64,000 nt of DNA from Manis javanica (taxonomy: Eukaryota > Chordata > Mammalia > Pholidota > Manidae), in the NCBI RefSeq assembly GCF_040802235.1, contig NC_133170.1:43843501-43907500 (forward strand). The letters are read 5' to 3'. The translations under genes were made by a program, and so were the position numbers. The notes beneath the pieces were generated by a model that searched no databases, was not told the origin of the DNA, and worked only from the letters and a program-made list of their open reading frames with translations. Of the stretch, positions 48,186-60,745 are shown piece by piece (the first letter of the stretch is position 1; each line of letters begins with the position of its first letter).

Positions 48186-48639
48186 AATCAATTACATGAG
48201 AAAAGAACCTAATCTAATAGTGAAGAGAATTGATAATAATACTTTAATTATTAATGTAGTTAAAAGGAAGAGGGGAATCCTAATGGAGAGACTAATGAGT
48301 AACCAGGTAGTGGCTTTTTCAGAATTAAGAACTTGGTAACAATAACATACATTATGGTGAGTAAAGGATTAACTACTGTAATATCTTTTTTTAAATTCCC
48401 TGCTGCTCTGTCCTACTGTGTTATCTTAAATCACTGGTAGAATGAACTGGTGGTTTAAATCAATATAACAGACACCCAACACTGGGATGAGGTGGTGTTA
48501 TTTCTAATGTAAATAGGACCTATGAGGTCCTGGATACAATCTCACTGCTGTATTCACAATGTTAGACTACTCTTGAGTGCTTTTTTTTAGTTTTAAAAAT
48601 AATGTCTGAAAATTAAAGATGACCCAGCCTGTAAATTAT
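48186..48639. other. AT-rich unassigned DNA
   Basis: Nothing recognised. Confidence 0.4.
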
Positions 48640-49265
48640 TAAATGTATTTCATCACTTGTTTAACAAATACTCATTGAATGCCTACCCAAGAAAGGTACT
48701 GTGCTAATAGGCCCGACCGCATACTGATGAATTAAACAGGACTGTCCCTGCTCTTATGGAGACAAATAAGCAACACATGTGTAATTAGCTAAGTATAATT
48801 GTGATGCATGTTAGATGAAGTACAGCACGCTAAGAAAGCATCTAATAGGGGGATGTGATCTAATCTAGGGATGGTTTTTAGGGAGTTTAAAATGAGAGTT
48901 GGAAGATGAATAGAAGTTACTGGGTAAAGCAGGAGGGAAGAAGAGCATTTCAGGAAGGAAGAGCACGTGCTAAGGCCCTGAGGCTGAAGGAGCATGGGTT
49001 TCCCAGAGCTAAAAGATGTTTACTGTGTCTGGAGGGCAGAGAAGAATCAGTGTTGCAGAATGTGATTGTGATTGGATAGAGGCTAGTAAGGCAAGACCTA
49101 GGTGGTGTTAAGGAGTTTAGATTCTGCCTCTAGAGAGATGGGGAAGGCAAGCCACATTTGTGAAATAAACCCAGAAATCACTGTGGCAGCAGTGAGGAAA
49201 GAGGTAGGGGGCAGTTCTAGAATGAATGAGGGAGACCAGTTAGGAGGCTTCTGTAGTGGTGCATT
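48640..49265 (-). mobile_element. L2 LINE fragment, antisense
   Basis: 'cagggaggaagaagagcattt'-like and 'cgtgctaaggccctgaggct' phrases, then 'gaccagttaggaggcttctg', run in antisense L2 order. Confidence 0.75.
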
Positions 49266-50199
49266 TCAGCCCTATAGGTGAGGTCCCACTGGGCTTTGGC
49301 TGGGGAGCATTGGCAAGCTAAGGAACAGTCTGTGGGTTTTGGTCCTTTCCCCACCTCTTTGCTATTGGAAAATAAAATGTTTGAATTTTCTGTGTCCTGC
49401 TATATCATATGGCTGGTGTCTTCTAATTACATGTGTGATGTCTTGATACCTGGTAGATTCCAGCATTCTGGCCAGGTTCTTTGTTTGTTAAAACACTGTA
49501 ACCTATTTCTTGTTTTTTTTTTTATATCACCAAGTTCTTATATCAGGGGAAACATAATTGTTGACAAAATCTTTGATTCTCTTGTTACCATTTTGAATAT
49601 GGGCAAACCATTATGCAAATTGATGATATTAAAAGTATAGCAATTTTAACATCTCAGCCAATCTTTCTGCCTGTTTGTAATTAGGATTTTCTGTTTGCAA
49701 CAAAAGTGGCTCTTTTGTGTGTTCAAGATTCTTAGTTTGTCCACATCTATGATAGAATTCCGAAAGGAACTTTGATCTTAGATATCCATGGGTGAGAATT
49801 CATGGACGATGCTTATGTTCACTACCAGGATGTGGGCAAACTGCTGAAGAGCAGCTTCTTGAATGTAGCTTTCTCTTTCAACTAATTCTGCTTGTAAAAC
49901 TTAGTACTCAGCAACATCATGTACACAGATTTGTGACAGACTTTTGGGGGGAATTTTGCTATTTCTAGGTACCTACATTAAATGGTTCTCTGTGTTTGAG
50001 GGCTTTGGCTGAGGGGACACATGCTGCAGAGTTATTCAAGAACCTTCTTTCAAATTACACAAGCCCTCACTGCAACTTGTATTACACATAGGTGAAGTAT
50101 AAATACTCAAATAAAAGCCTAATCTCTGTTTGCATGCATTTTGTGGTCTGTTTGTATAATTAAAGTGAGGGTGTTCACCCCTTATATGCTTTTCTTATG
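49266..50199. other. Unassigned DNA
   Basis: A stretch around 49780-49880 gives a short protein-like reading (DDAYVHYQDVGKLLKSS) in one frame. I could not link it to a family or extend it, so I leave it unannotated. Confidence 0.35.
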
Positions 50200-52157
50200 T
50201 CAGTGCATAACCCCCATAACTGTTTGATAGCATTTTATGTATAGAACGTCTTTCAAAATTGGAGCCAGTCCTCTGCTGTTGCTTTATCAACTAAGCTTTT
50301 GTAATAATCTAAATCCTCTGTTGTCATTTCAGTAATCTTCATAGCATCTTTACCAGGAGTAGATTTCATGTCAAGAAACTACTTTCTTTGCTCATCCGTA
50401 AGAGGCAACTTCTCACCTACTCAGGTTTGATTATGAAGTTGCAACAATTTAGTCACATCTTTAGGCTCTACTTTTAGTTCTAGATCTCTTACTGTTTCTA
50501 CCACATCTGAAGTTACTTGCTCCACTGAAGTCTTGAACCCCTCAGTCATCCATGAGGGTGGAAATCAGCTTCCTTCAAACTCCTGTTAATGCTGATATTT
50601 TGTTCTCTTCCCCATGAATCACAAATGTTCTTAATGTTGTCCAGAATGCTGAATCCTTTCCAGAAGCTTGTCAATTGACTTTGCTCAGATCCATCAGAGG
50701 AATTACTGTCTATGGCATCTATAAACTTATGGAATTATTTGTTAAATAATAAATTTTAAAAGTTGAAATGACTCCTTGATGTTGTGTTAGTAGGCATGAA
50801 AACAACATTAATCAAATTGTCAATCTCCAGCAGAGCTCTTGGGTGACTGGGTACATTGTCAGTGGAAAGTAATATTTTGAAAGGAATCTTTCTTTTTTCT
50901 TAAGCAGTAGGTCCCAACAGTGGGCTTAAAATAGTCAGTAAAGCATGTTGTAAACAGATGTGCTGTCATTCAGGCTTTGTTTTATTTACAGTATAGGGCA
51001 CAGGGAGAGTAGATTGGGCATAATTCTTAAGTGCCCTAGCATTTTCAGAATGGTCAATGAATATTGGCTTCAACTTAATGTGACCAGCTGCATTAGCACC
51101 TAACAAGAGAGTCAGCCTGTCCTTTGAAGCTTTGAAGCCAGGCTTTGACTTTTCCTCTCAAGCTATGAAAGTCCTAGTGGCATCTTCTTTTAATATAAGC
51201 CTGTTTTATCTAAACTGAAAAATCTGTTGTTTAGTATAGCTACCTTCATTAATGGTCTTAGATCTTCTAGATAACTTGCTATAGCTACTACATCAGCACT
51301 TGCTGCTTTACCTTGTAGTATTCTCTTATGGAGACGGCTTCTTCCCTTAAACCTTATGAAGCAACCTCTGCTAGCTTCAGACTTTTCTTCTGCAGCTTCC
51401 TCACTTCTCTCAGCCTTCATAGAATTAAAGAGACTTACGGACTTGCTGTGGACTAGGCTTTGATTTAAGGGAATATTGTGGCTGGTTTGATCGATCCACA
51501 CCACAAAACTTTCTCCATATCAGCAGTAAGGCTATTTCTCTTTCTTATCATTCATGTGTTCATGGGGGTAGCCCTTTTAATATCCTTCAAGAACATTTCC
51601 TTTGCATTCAGAACTTTGCCAATTGGCACAAAAGGCCTAGCTTTTGGCTTTTCTTGGATTTCAACATACCTTCCTCACTTAGCTTTATCATTTCTAGCTT
51701 TTGATTTAAAGTGAGTATCCTCTCCCTTGGACACTCAGAGGCCATTGTAGGCCAAATTATTGGCCTAATTTCAATATTGTTGCCTCTCAGGGAATATGGA
51801 GGACTGAGGAGAGGGAGAGAGACTGGGAAGGGCTAGTTGGTGGAGCAGCCACATATTTATTGATTAAGTTTGAGGTCTTACATGGTTGTAGTTCATGGTG
51901 CCTCAAAACAATGACAACAGTAACATCAAAGATCATTGATCACAGATCACCACAACAAATATATAAATAACAAAAATTTTGAAATACTATGAGAACTACC
52001 AAAATATGACACACAAACATGAAGTGAGCAAATGCTGTTGGAAAATTGGCATCTAGAGACTTGCTGTATGAAGGGTTGCCACAAACCTTCAATTTGTAAA
52101 AAAGGCAATAGCTGTGAAGTGCAATAAAATGGAGCCCAATACAATGAAGTATGCCTG
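50200..52157 (-). mobile_element. Tigger1 DNA transposon, antisense, 3'-truncated
   Basis: Read on the minus strand it starts CAGGCATACTTCATTG with a flanking TA (52158-52159). It then follows Tigger1 through its 5' UTR ('caatattgaaattaggccaa' in reverse) and transposase gene to about 50200, where the end of the element is missing. A TcMar-Tigger transposase relic on the minus strand includes an open stretch at 51190-51504. Frameshifts and stops elsewhere show it is inactive. This family was active in early placental mammals. Confidence 0.93.
51190..51504 (-). pseudogene. Tigger1 transposase fragment
   Basis: A 104-residue open stretch containing NIPLNQSLVHSK, FNSMKAER and EDLRPLMKVA corresponds to the N-terminal half of the pogo-like Tigger transposase, just before the DDE catalytic core. 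It is part of a decayed element and not an independent gene. Confidence 0.85.
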
Positions 52158-52449
52158 TATTTGCATTCTCTGCCTCTGTACACACATACACAAATACCTA
52201 CCCATACATATTACTGTGGATTTTGTTTTTTGCTGAACTAATTGGAAATAAGTTACGTACATGGTGCCCTGTAACCCCTTAATACTGAAAGTATATTTAC
52301 CATGTAAAAACAAAAATTATGAAGTTGACATTTATCTAACATTGCCATCCAATCCATGGATCCCACTGAGTGTCCAAGATCCAGTCCAGGTTCATGCATT
52401 GCATTTAATTCTTGCTCCATTGGAACAGTTCCTAAATCTTTGTCTTTCA

Positions 52450-52625
52450 TGATCTTGATTATTTATTTATTTATTTATATTAAGGTGTCATTGATATACA
52501 ATCTTATGAAGGTTGCACATGAGCAACACTGTAGTTACTACATTGATCCATATTATCAAGTACCCCCCAGCCCCATTGCAGTCACTGTCCATCAGTGTAA
52601 GACGCTATAGAATCACTGCTTGGAC
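52450..52625 (-). mobile_element. LINE-1 3' end fragment, antisense
   Basis: (ATTT)n at the poly(A) side, then 'ggtgtcattgatatacaatc', 'cattgcagtcactgtccatc' and 'gacgctatagaatcactgct'. This is the same L1 3' UTR type as at 34.3 kb. Confidence 0.75.
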
Positions 52626-52862
52626 CTTGACTTTTTTGATGAGTAAATGCACTTATATTGTAGAATCTCTGTTCATTTGGAGTTGTGTGGTATTTCCTCA
52701 TAGTTTATGCATTCTTGGCAAGAATTGTCTTATCTTTATTGATTTCTGTTTTTGTGAATGTTACATAACTAGATAATGTATTAGAAGAGTATACATGTGT
52801 ATAATTTAAAAACAAATAAGTGGAGGTACATGCTAAAATTTCTTTACTGAAGATAAAGAGTT

Positions 52863-53078
52863 GGAGTCTATTGTGCTAAGTGATAATGAGGGAAACCAGT
52901 TACGATCTAGGAGCTGGATCCTAGAAGGAAGAGAATGGGCATTTCAGCTTGGGAAATGTCGGAGCCTGTTGGAGTCTATTGTGCTAAGTGATAATGAGGG
53001 AAACCAGTTACGATCTAGGAGCTGGATCCTAGAAGGAAGAGAATGGGCATTTCAGCTTGGGAAATGTCGGAGCCTGTG
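52863..53078. repeat. Perfect 108-bp tandem duplication
   Basis: The 108 bases from 52863 ('ggagtctattgtgctaagtg') recur from 52971 with no difference seen. Because 108 is divisible by three, a 130-codon open frame at 52861-53253 carries two identical 36-residue repeats. The protein resembles nothing I know and the frame is probably fortuitous. Confidence 0.97.
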
Positions 53079-53780
53079 GGAGCCTGGTAACCTTGAGCTG
53101 CTGCTAAATTATCCTGGTTCTGGATCCAGTACAGAACTCTCAGCCTCACATCGCTGTGTGATCCAATGCTGTACTCTGATTCAAAAACTTGGTTTAGCAT
53201 TTTGTGATGCAGAAATTCTAAAACCTAAGCTTTCAATTTATTTAGGTACTTGATATTGATGCTGTCCTGGTTGAAAGGTTCTTTCAACATGTGCAAACCC
53301 AAATGGAAATAGTGTATCTTTGACTGTGCTTTCCAGATTTTAATACTCATCTTCTAAAGCTAATCCAAAATATGTAAATATTTTTGTTAAAACAATAACT
53401 AGGGAATTTTTATCTACTGAAGGTTTATAATGAAAAATGTTTAATATCTGGATTTAACATGCACTGAAACTATTGAGAATTTTAACAGTTAAAACAACTT
53501 TCCAAATTTCTTAACTGAGCATGTATTAGAGTTTTTATAGGCTACCTAATTTTTGGAAACAATGGCATGTAATAATGGGAATACTTCCAAATTTCTGAAA
53601 AGCTTTCTCTATAGCATAACTGCCTTTCAAGGAGTGTTTATTTTCTCATTTAATGTTAGATGGAATTTTTTGTGGAGTGTTGCATTCTCATGTCTGCTAA
53701 TTGTGCTCATAGGAAGGCTCAGCATATTTGGATCACTTGATTGTTTTTGCAAGAGAAAAATGAAGAACTCATGTTTAAGT
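53079..53780. other. Unassigned AT-rich DNA
   Basis: Nothing recognised. Confidence 0.4.
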
Positions 53781-53850
53781 CTGCTCTTTTTTTTTTTCTT
53801 TTTTAAAAAACGAAAGTATTGTTGACATAAAATCTTACATTTATCCCCTT
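53781..53850 (-). mobile_element. LINE-1 3' UTR scrap, antisense
   Basis: A T-rich run, then 'gtattgttgacataaaatct' resembling the start of the antisense L1 3' UTR found at 52.5 kb. Confidence 0.4.
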
Positions 53851-55129
53851 CAAGTCTGCTACCTCTTTTACGGAGTCTTACCTGCAATCCTCTGCATGTT
53901 ACTTTAATGGACCCTGTGGTGTGCTGTTGACATTCCTTCACACCATGTTGGTGACTGATGGGTCATTTCTAGATACTGTACTCAGCAGAAGAAAGATACA
54001 TCACCCAAGGTCACATCCTCTCCAGGAGGCAGCTCTCATCCAAAGACTAGTCAGTGCCAGATATAAAGGCTCGGCTAGCTTGCTGTAAGGGGGTCAAACC
54101 TGAAGGGCCAACCCAGCTCCAGGCCTCCCAAAGGATTGACTGAGACACAGTGATGGATGCATCTTGATTCAGTTTCTCCTTCCACCCAATCCTCCCTCCT
54201 TCACTCCCTGGTAGTTGATACTGAGGACACTCTCCAGTAACATTTCTTTACATGGTTTTCCTCAGAATTTGCTTCACAGGGAACATGATTTATGAGAGTT
54301 ACCCTTCATAAAGGAGTGCAAAGTCTCCTACTTCTTAAAGTGTCATGTTTTTATAAAACTAACCTCATCCATGATATCCTTTAACACCTTGCTCTCTTAT
54401 GGCATCACCATCTTTGCTACAATAGCTTGCCTGTGAATGATGGAGGGTATATATTTCATGTGGGGTACTTTGTACCTCTGCTTGAGAATTCTTTACATTG
54501 CATTTCAAATACTTGCCCACAGTTTTCTGTATATCATAATTTTTCTAAAAGACGTTACATATTATCAGGGGAAAAAAAAATATATATATTTTTTAGCAGC
54601 TCACACACACATAAAAATAGTTCTTTATGTATTTATTACTGGAAACAGAATCCAGAAAATACCATAAACTGAAATGTGTTAGAAACATTAGTGCTTCAGC
54701 CAAATATATAGCAAATCTTCAACACTATATAATTTGTTTCAACATTTGTTTCTTCACTCTTCTATAATGCTTTTCATATATCATTCAACAATATTTGCTG
54801 ACAAAGGCACACATTTTAGGTTTCACCATATGCTTCTTTTGGTACTAGTTCAGCCATTTTAACTATGACAGAAAGAATATGTGTTTCCCCAAAGGATGTG
54901 GCTATGCTTTTTACCTTTGCTTTAAAATGAAAAACCTCAAAAGAAGCTATTAAATATTTATGTGCCGCATGACTGTATCAATCCCTGAAAAATTGCAATG
55001 GTTTTTCTTCCAGTTTAAGATGCTTAGTTTTAACATATCCTGCTAATCTTTATGGCATCATGCTACCACTTGCTACTTCTATTTCTGGCAATATGGCAAA
55101 CTAGATTACCCACAAAGCTTCCTGCTGTA
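53851..55129. other. Unassigned intergenic DNA
   Basis: The stretch 53940-54300 may be an old LTR or MER relic. The rest is AT-rich. No gene. Confidence 0.35.
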
Positions 55130-56122
55130 AAATACACATGCTAGATAAAATATATATTTTTAAATGTCTTTTGAAAATATATAGCCAAGGTAGAGAGCAT
55201 GTAAGGAAATTCTTGATGAGCTAAAAGTGAAGTACAAACTGAAATTCAGAGCCCAGCCCCACCGGATGGTGCTTTGACAGCCCAAGGAGTGGAATCAGGA
55301 GAGGGCAATGCAATCCTGGTCTGAGTCCCATAGAGGGTTAGGTCTAGTGCTACATAAGAATAGGAGATAATGCCTTGGGATTCCATGGGTTTAAAGATGG
55401 CATTGAAGAGCCCCATAGAAAGTTGGGGCCCTTGAAGATACATACTGCAACAGTTATCTATTCTCTGGTGTGGAACAATCTCTGAAGGACACTCGTGTGT
55501 CTTTGTTTAGATTTTAGATAGAAGAAATCTTACCTGAAAATTCATAACCATATCCCTATTCTCACCCAGAGAATTTGTATGGTGCTGGAAACCCGAGGCA
55601 CATAAATTCACATACAAGTGGCTTGAGCCTGTGAAAATCCTGAGCAGTTAGGAAAGTAAAAGTAAAAAACCTCTTTGGAAAAATACCCTCAGTCTGAAGA
55701 GTTACATGATTCCCACCAAGTCCTGAAGGGTGCTGGAGAGTTCACAGTACCAAATTATAAAACACGCAAGAAAACAATATACCACTATCGACTACCAGCA
55801 TACACAATAAGCAGCAGTAATATATTATCAAGAACTTGTAAAGGAGTGCAGAGAGCATTAAGAGTCAGGAAAAAGAACTAATAAAACTTAGCTAAACCTT
55901 AACAGCAGACCATTCCGGAATAGTAAGAGATTCAATGTCTAAACTTAGAGAGAGACCAGATCAAAGGAAGAGAGAGTGAGAGGCCAGCCAAGGGCTATTT
56001 GAATCCTAGTTTACTAAATCCCCATGGTTTACAACCCTGATATCCACCCTGGCAGGGCCCTTGCTTATTTTTATACTGCTTCTCACTTTAGGTCCCTGAT
56101 TCTTAAACCGGCTAATAGCCTT
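55130..56122 (+). mobile_element. LINE-1 5' region, left part
   Basis: 'ttgaaaatatatagccaagg', 'gcatgtaaggaaattcttga' and 'gctaaaagtgaagtacaaac' match L1M-type 5' sequence. From about 55930 the similarity is unclear and may be another insertion. Confidence 0.5.
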
Positions 56123-56772
56123 TGTTAGGGAAAGAGTGAGTGCTGTTCAGGTGCTAATGCTGAGACCGCAGTATCATTCACTCACGCAGCAGGAAGAAAC
56201 AAACATTCCATGATTGGAATGGTCAAAGGAAAGTGGGGAAATGTAGAATCTAAGCATTAGTAAGATTAGTAAATTAGCATAAGCATAGCCATCTTAGAAA
56301 CCTAGAAACCATTTTCTGAGAGTGTGACTCAGAGAAAACAAAAACAAACAAACAAACAAACAAAACCCTGGGCCTGGGTAAGGCCTTGAAAAACAAGTTA
56401 ATCATGAGCACCGGGTGGTGGGCAGCTGTGACCCTTGGTCAGCTAACCTTGGTCAGTAAATCTTACATACCAAGCTTATCGTGCAGAACCTCCCTAACCA
56501 TTGAGGAGTAGTCTTACCCTGCCCTTGCTTAACCCCAGGATATATGTCTTGCAAGAATAATGTATAGTTATAGAAAATTGCTATGAGTTAAGTGCTTTGA
56601 AATTGCTATATAAACCCTTGGCTCTGAGTGCTCGGGGTCCTTGTTGAGACCCACTGCATCGGGCTGACTTGGACCCCAGCTAGCTGGCTGAATAAAGACT
56701 TTGCTTGAATTTACATCTCTATGCCTGTGTAGTTTGTTCTCTGGGGAAGCCTCGGAAGCCTGGACCCTAACA
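56123..56772 (+). mobile_element. 650-bp solo LTR with TGTTAGGG/CCCTAACA ends
   Basis: The ends form a perfect 8-bp inverted repeat starting TG and ending CA. Inside are a TATA box (GCTATATAAACCC, 56609-56621) and AATAAA (56691-56696) in retroviral LTR order. No retroviral genes flank it and no target-site duplication was identified. An (AAAC)n stretch at 56337-56365 lies in its U3. It is probably an ERV1-class solo LTR inserted in LINE-1 sequence. Confidence 0.75.
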
Positions 56773-57020
56773 AACTCTAGGTAACAGAGCTACTGAATAA
56801 CAGAGATAAAATAAGTATATTCAAAATAGTTAAGGATATAACCAGTATCCAGACTGAGAAATAAGCAGCCTCCATGGAAAAGACCAAGAAGATTTGAAAA
56901 ATGTACAACCAATAAGACTTTTAGGAATGGAAAATAGTCACTGACGTTAAAAACTCAGTGGACAGATTGAACAATAGATTGACTCAGCTGAAGACAGAAT
57001 TAATACATTGAAAGATGAAT
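56773..57020 (+). mobile_element. LINE-1 5' region, right part
   Basis: 'gataaaataagtatattcaa', 'agtggacagattgaacaat' and 'gctgaagacagaattaatac' continue L1 5' (pre-ORF1/ORF1) sequence after the LTR. Confidence 0.5.
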
Positions 57021-57257
57021 CTCACTAGAAATTGTGATGCTCTTAACTTTTATTTTGCCTTCTGACATTGCAGCTTGCCCGTCTGGCTGGTCTCTGAGGT
57101 GAAAGCTTGTTTTGAGTGAGTTCCTCATTTCTTGTGTTGCTGAAGGCAATAATCATTGCGTTTGTGGCTCCTTCCCCTCTAGGTCAGTCTGTGCTGCTAT
57201 GCACGTTATGGGTTGGGTTTGTTCTCCTTGGTTCTCTTCTCCACTGAAACAAATAAA

Positions 57258-57653
57258 TGAAAGGCAGAGGCACAGTAGGGAAGTAGAACGAGGGTTTTAC
57301 TTGAATACACCCCAAGGGAGCTGAGGGCCAGAGTCAAACTAGACAAAAGTCTTGAGCCATTAGGCAGAAGGCCTGTATATTGCATTCTGGCTAGGAGGCG
57401 CCTCTTTGACAAGGAGAGGTTATTTGATGGGCAGGTCTGCCTTTAGGGCCAAACCTCTCAGGGCACGTCTCCTTTCCCATGATGAGGCGTGTTTTGGGCA
57501 GTTCTTAGTTTTGTTCAGTTCGCCACGTTGGGATCAGGTTGGGACCAGTTTGGCCTGGTCCCTGTAGGCAAAGAAGTTAAGTTCCTGCAAAACCTTTGTT
57601 GTCTTCATGCGGGACCCCCTACCTGGGCAGAGTGGGCAGTTTTTTTCCTTGCA
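57258..57653 (-). mobile_element. ERV LTR, antisense, with adjoining polypurine-like tract
   Basis: Bounded on the + strand by TGAAAGG and CCTTGCA, a near-perfect inverted repeat (6 of 7). On the minus strand it is preceded by a purine run (57654-57672) that could be the polypurine tract of a gammaretrovirus-like element. No internal genes follow, so it is a solo or truncated 3' LTR. The boundaries are inferred. Confidence 0.5.
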
Positions 57654-57739
57654 CCTTATCTTCCCCTTCCCCGGCTGCTCATGTTGTTCTTTTTCGCTAA
57701 CAAGAGGGACATTTTGCCAGAGATATTCCTGATACTTTG

Positions 57740-58675
57740 ATATTCCAAATGGATCTGCTTCTGTGTTGATAAAGGATAAATTTTAATAATATTGAAAGAA
57801 GCCGTAGTTTAGATTACTAAGCCAGTATTGGTTGTCCCAGAGGAAAATGAGAAAGTTAGAAATGGTCAGAGAGTCCTGGTTTAAAAAAAATGGACAAAGC
57901 ATATTATTCTATAATATAGATAATCTAAATTTGTTCACTATCCTGAAAAGATTCTAAATCAGATAAAGTAATTTACACCATTATATTAACAAGAATTATT
58001 TTGGCAGTTATATTAAGAAACTCTTAGGAATTAACTGTTTGAAAGAGCAAGTTATCTTGTCATCCATCCTGTTAACTTACTGATAGATTGGTCGTGTTAA
58101 TTTTACTGATAGATGGGTGCTATAGATAGAATACATGAAAATTCTTCTAGACAAGTTAAATGTGTATTATGTTAGTCAAAGTGCAAAAAATAGAAACTAT
58201 TCTAGATATTTCAAGCAAAAAAGAATTTATCAGTATTTTGCCAAAACTTCGAGTGTCTGATGTGCCATTATTTCTGAGAAATACAAAGTGCTATTAAACT
58301 ATATTAAAACACCTTACTGAATCTTGAGTGAACTGGTTACACTAGCCTTTATTGTTTTGAAGTTTTTTTCACCTATTTTGAGGGATTTAGGTTATGTCTG
58401 TTGCTTTTAATTGCCTTGCTTGACATGAGATAGGCAATTCCTCTGCACGTATCTTAGTAGCAAAACTGGGACTCTATATGAGATGGGGCTAAATCTGTAA
58501 ATAGAGTTTTACTGGAACACAAAGTTTTCCTTTTGCTTTGCTATAGTCTGTGGTTCCTTTCAGGCTTCACTGGCAGGGTCCAGTAGTTGTAATAGAGATT
58601 TTATGACTCCCAAGGAAAGGCTGGCCCTTTACAGAAAAAAGTGCCAACTCTGGCTATAGGGAAATACATATAATA
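57740..58675. other. AT-rich unassigned DNA
   Basis: Nothing recognised. Confidence 0.4.
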
Positions 58676-59560
58676 GGAGTTACCATTTATTGATATTGTG
58701 GCCCAATACACCAAGTACTTTATGTGGAGTAAAAGTCTCTTATCCAACATGGCCAGGAAGAACATTAGTTGACTGATTAAATCATTCAGTCAATAAATAT
58801 TTACAGAGTAGCCGCTATTTACCAGGCAGCCTATTTAAGGGGCTTGGAATTAAAGGGAGTGAAGAAAACAAACCCAAATCATTGTTTTCACCAAGCTTAC
58901 ATTCTAGTTGGCTGTGGTAGGGCAAGGATAGAAGGCAACACAGAGGGGATAGAGAGTAACTAAATTAATATGTAAAACAAATAGTGTGTCAGCTCATGAT
59001 AAGTGTGTGTGAAAAATAAAGCAGGGAAGGAAGTGCTAGGGGCAGGGCTTTAGACTGTAGAAAGGGATACCAGGAAGTCTCACAAAGGAAGTACCATTTG
59101 TGTGGGGACCTGCAGGGGGCTAGGAGAGGGCTTTCATATGCTTAAGGGCGGAGAGGCAGCCACTGCACAGGCATTAGGAGGGGATGTGCCTCACGTTTTA
59201 AACAGCAAGTGAGAAGGCTTATGTGCTTAGAAAGGAGAAATAAGTGGGAGATTAAGATTGACGAGCTGAGAAGAAACAGGGGTGGGGGTGGTACACATGC
59301 TGGACCCTTGTGGTCTTGGGTATCTCTTGTGAGCGAGATGGGAAGTCATTGGGGAATTTTGAGCAGAGGAGTAATACGGACCCCTACCTAACTGGAGATC
59401 TCTGCTGCTTTCTTGAGAAGAGAAGGAAATGCGGCACCACTGAAGGCCCATTAGAGGGCTTTGCATGCAATTAAGGAGCGTTTTCAACAATCCACTTACG
59501 AGCTGGTGGTTGCTTAGACCATTGAGGTGGTGATGAAGGTGGTAAGAATATATATGCAAT
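58676..59560 (-). mobile_element. L2 LINE fragment, antisense (with short MIR-like start)
   Basis: 'caccaagcttacattctagt', 'aaaaataaagcagggaagga', 'ggaagtcattggggaatttt' and 'gagcagaggagtaatacgga' run in antisense L2 order over about 800 bp. Confidence 0.75.
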
Positions 59561-59749
59561 CTTTTCATAGTGGAAAGCTTTAAGTATATTTAAAAAATTA
59601 GGGGAACAATATAAAGAATCTGCCCAACTTCAAAAAAATTTTTGATTTAGGACCAGTTTTCTTTCACCTGTTGCTCACACAATTCTCTCCTTACTATGTT
59701 ATTTTGAAGAAATCCCAGGCAATTCTGGATCTGTTTTGAAGGTAAAACC

Positions 59750-59905
59750 AACAGGATTTGCCATTAGTTTGGGTGTGGGATGTGAGATTCAAGGATGGCC
59801 CCCAGAGCTCCAGGGAGAATGGAGCTGAGTCCGACTGGGAGGGAAAGAGTAAGGGAGGAGACAGACTTTCTTTGGTGGGGTGTTGTAGGCAGTGCGGAAG
59901 TAGGA
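59750..59905 (-). mobile_element. L2 LINE fragment, antisense
   Basis: 'gggtgtgggatgtgagattc' and 'aaggatggcccccagagctc' continue the same antisense L2 order. Confidence 0.55.
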
Positions 59906-60164
59906 GTTTAGATTTTTACATAGTAGTTTTGAGATGTTCATTAACTACTTAAGGAGGAAAACTCAGAATGTCTGATATCTTCATCAGGGCAATGGTTACA
60001 TGAGTTACCATCTATAGCCATATCCAGACTTCTTCATGTGGAAATGTGGTGGGGAGGTGTGCTGCCTTCTCCCACTGCATTTCCCTCTAATTCCCCACAG
60101 GCATGGTGCCCTCTTTTTGCCCTTTGAATGCCAGTGACTCCCAAATGTTGTCCCATATGAGAAC

Positions 60165-60413
60165 TGAAAGGAAAGGAGCGACACATAGCAGCAATTCACC
60201 GGAGAGTTCTGCTTTATTAGGGAAAGGTGCTGGGTTATATAGGAAGGGGCATGAATTGATTGAGGTGTCACTTCTACGGGGCTGGTGGCTGTTGGCTAGG
60301 TGCTGGGATTGGGAGGGGGGCGAGAGGTGATTGGGCTTCAGGTGGCGCCGGCGGGAACTGAGGACCCCGAAGAGAAGCCGGAAGTTTGCCATCTTACTGG
60401 TGGGGACCCTTCA
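60165..60413 (-). mobile_element. Solo LTR of a gammaretrovirus-like ERV, 249 bp, 5-bp target-site duplication
   Basis: The + strand runs from TGAAAGG to CCCTTCA. AGAAC occurs immediately on both sides (60160-60164 and 60414-60418). On the minus strand a TATA-like box (60241-60235) and AATAAA (60218-60213) are in LTR order. Only four substitutions separate it from the LTR at 62576-62824. Loss of the internal part between two LTRs by recombination explains a solo LTR. Confidence 0.92.
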
Positions 60414-60514
60414 AGAACCACCTGGGGGAGATGCAGAAAATCTGATGGGCAGACAGCATCAGATACCCATTATATCCTCACATCTGGGGATGGAGCCAGG
60501 CATTAGCACTTCTT

Positions 60515-60745
60515 TAAAAAAGTCTCCAGGTGATTCCATTGTGCAGCAAAGTTTGGCACTGGACTGCCGTAGCCCCAGGCTGCTCCAGCAACGTGGCCCT
60601 TCCACCAGCACTGTCGGCATCTCCTGAGAGTTTGTTAGAAATGCAGACTCTCAGGCTCACCCCAACCTCCTGAATCCTAACCTGCAGTTTCACAAGCTCT
60701 TCCAATGATTCATGTTCACATTAATGTCTGAGAAGCACTGGGCCT
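60515..60745 (+). mobile_element. MER5A-type hAT DNA transposon fragments (two)
   Basis: 'tctccaggtgattccattgt' (tail of one copy) is followed by 'tgttagaaatgcagactctc', 'aacctcctgaatcctaacct' and 'atgtctgagaagcactgg' of a second, in the same orientation. Confidence 0.75.

Noticed and set aside
52861-53253. 130-codon frame with two 36-residue repeats
   Set aside because: The open length is explained by a 108-bp tandem duplication. There is no similarity to known proteins and no splice context.
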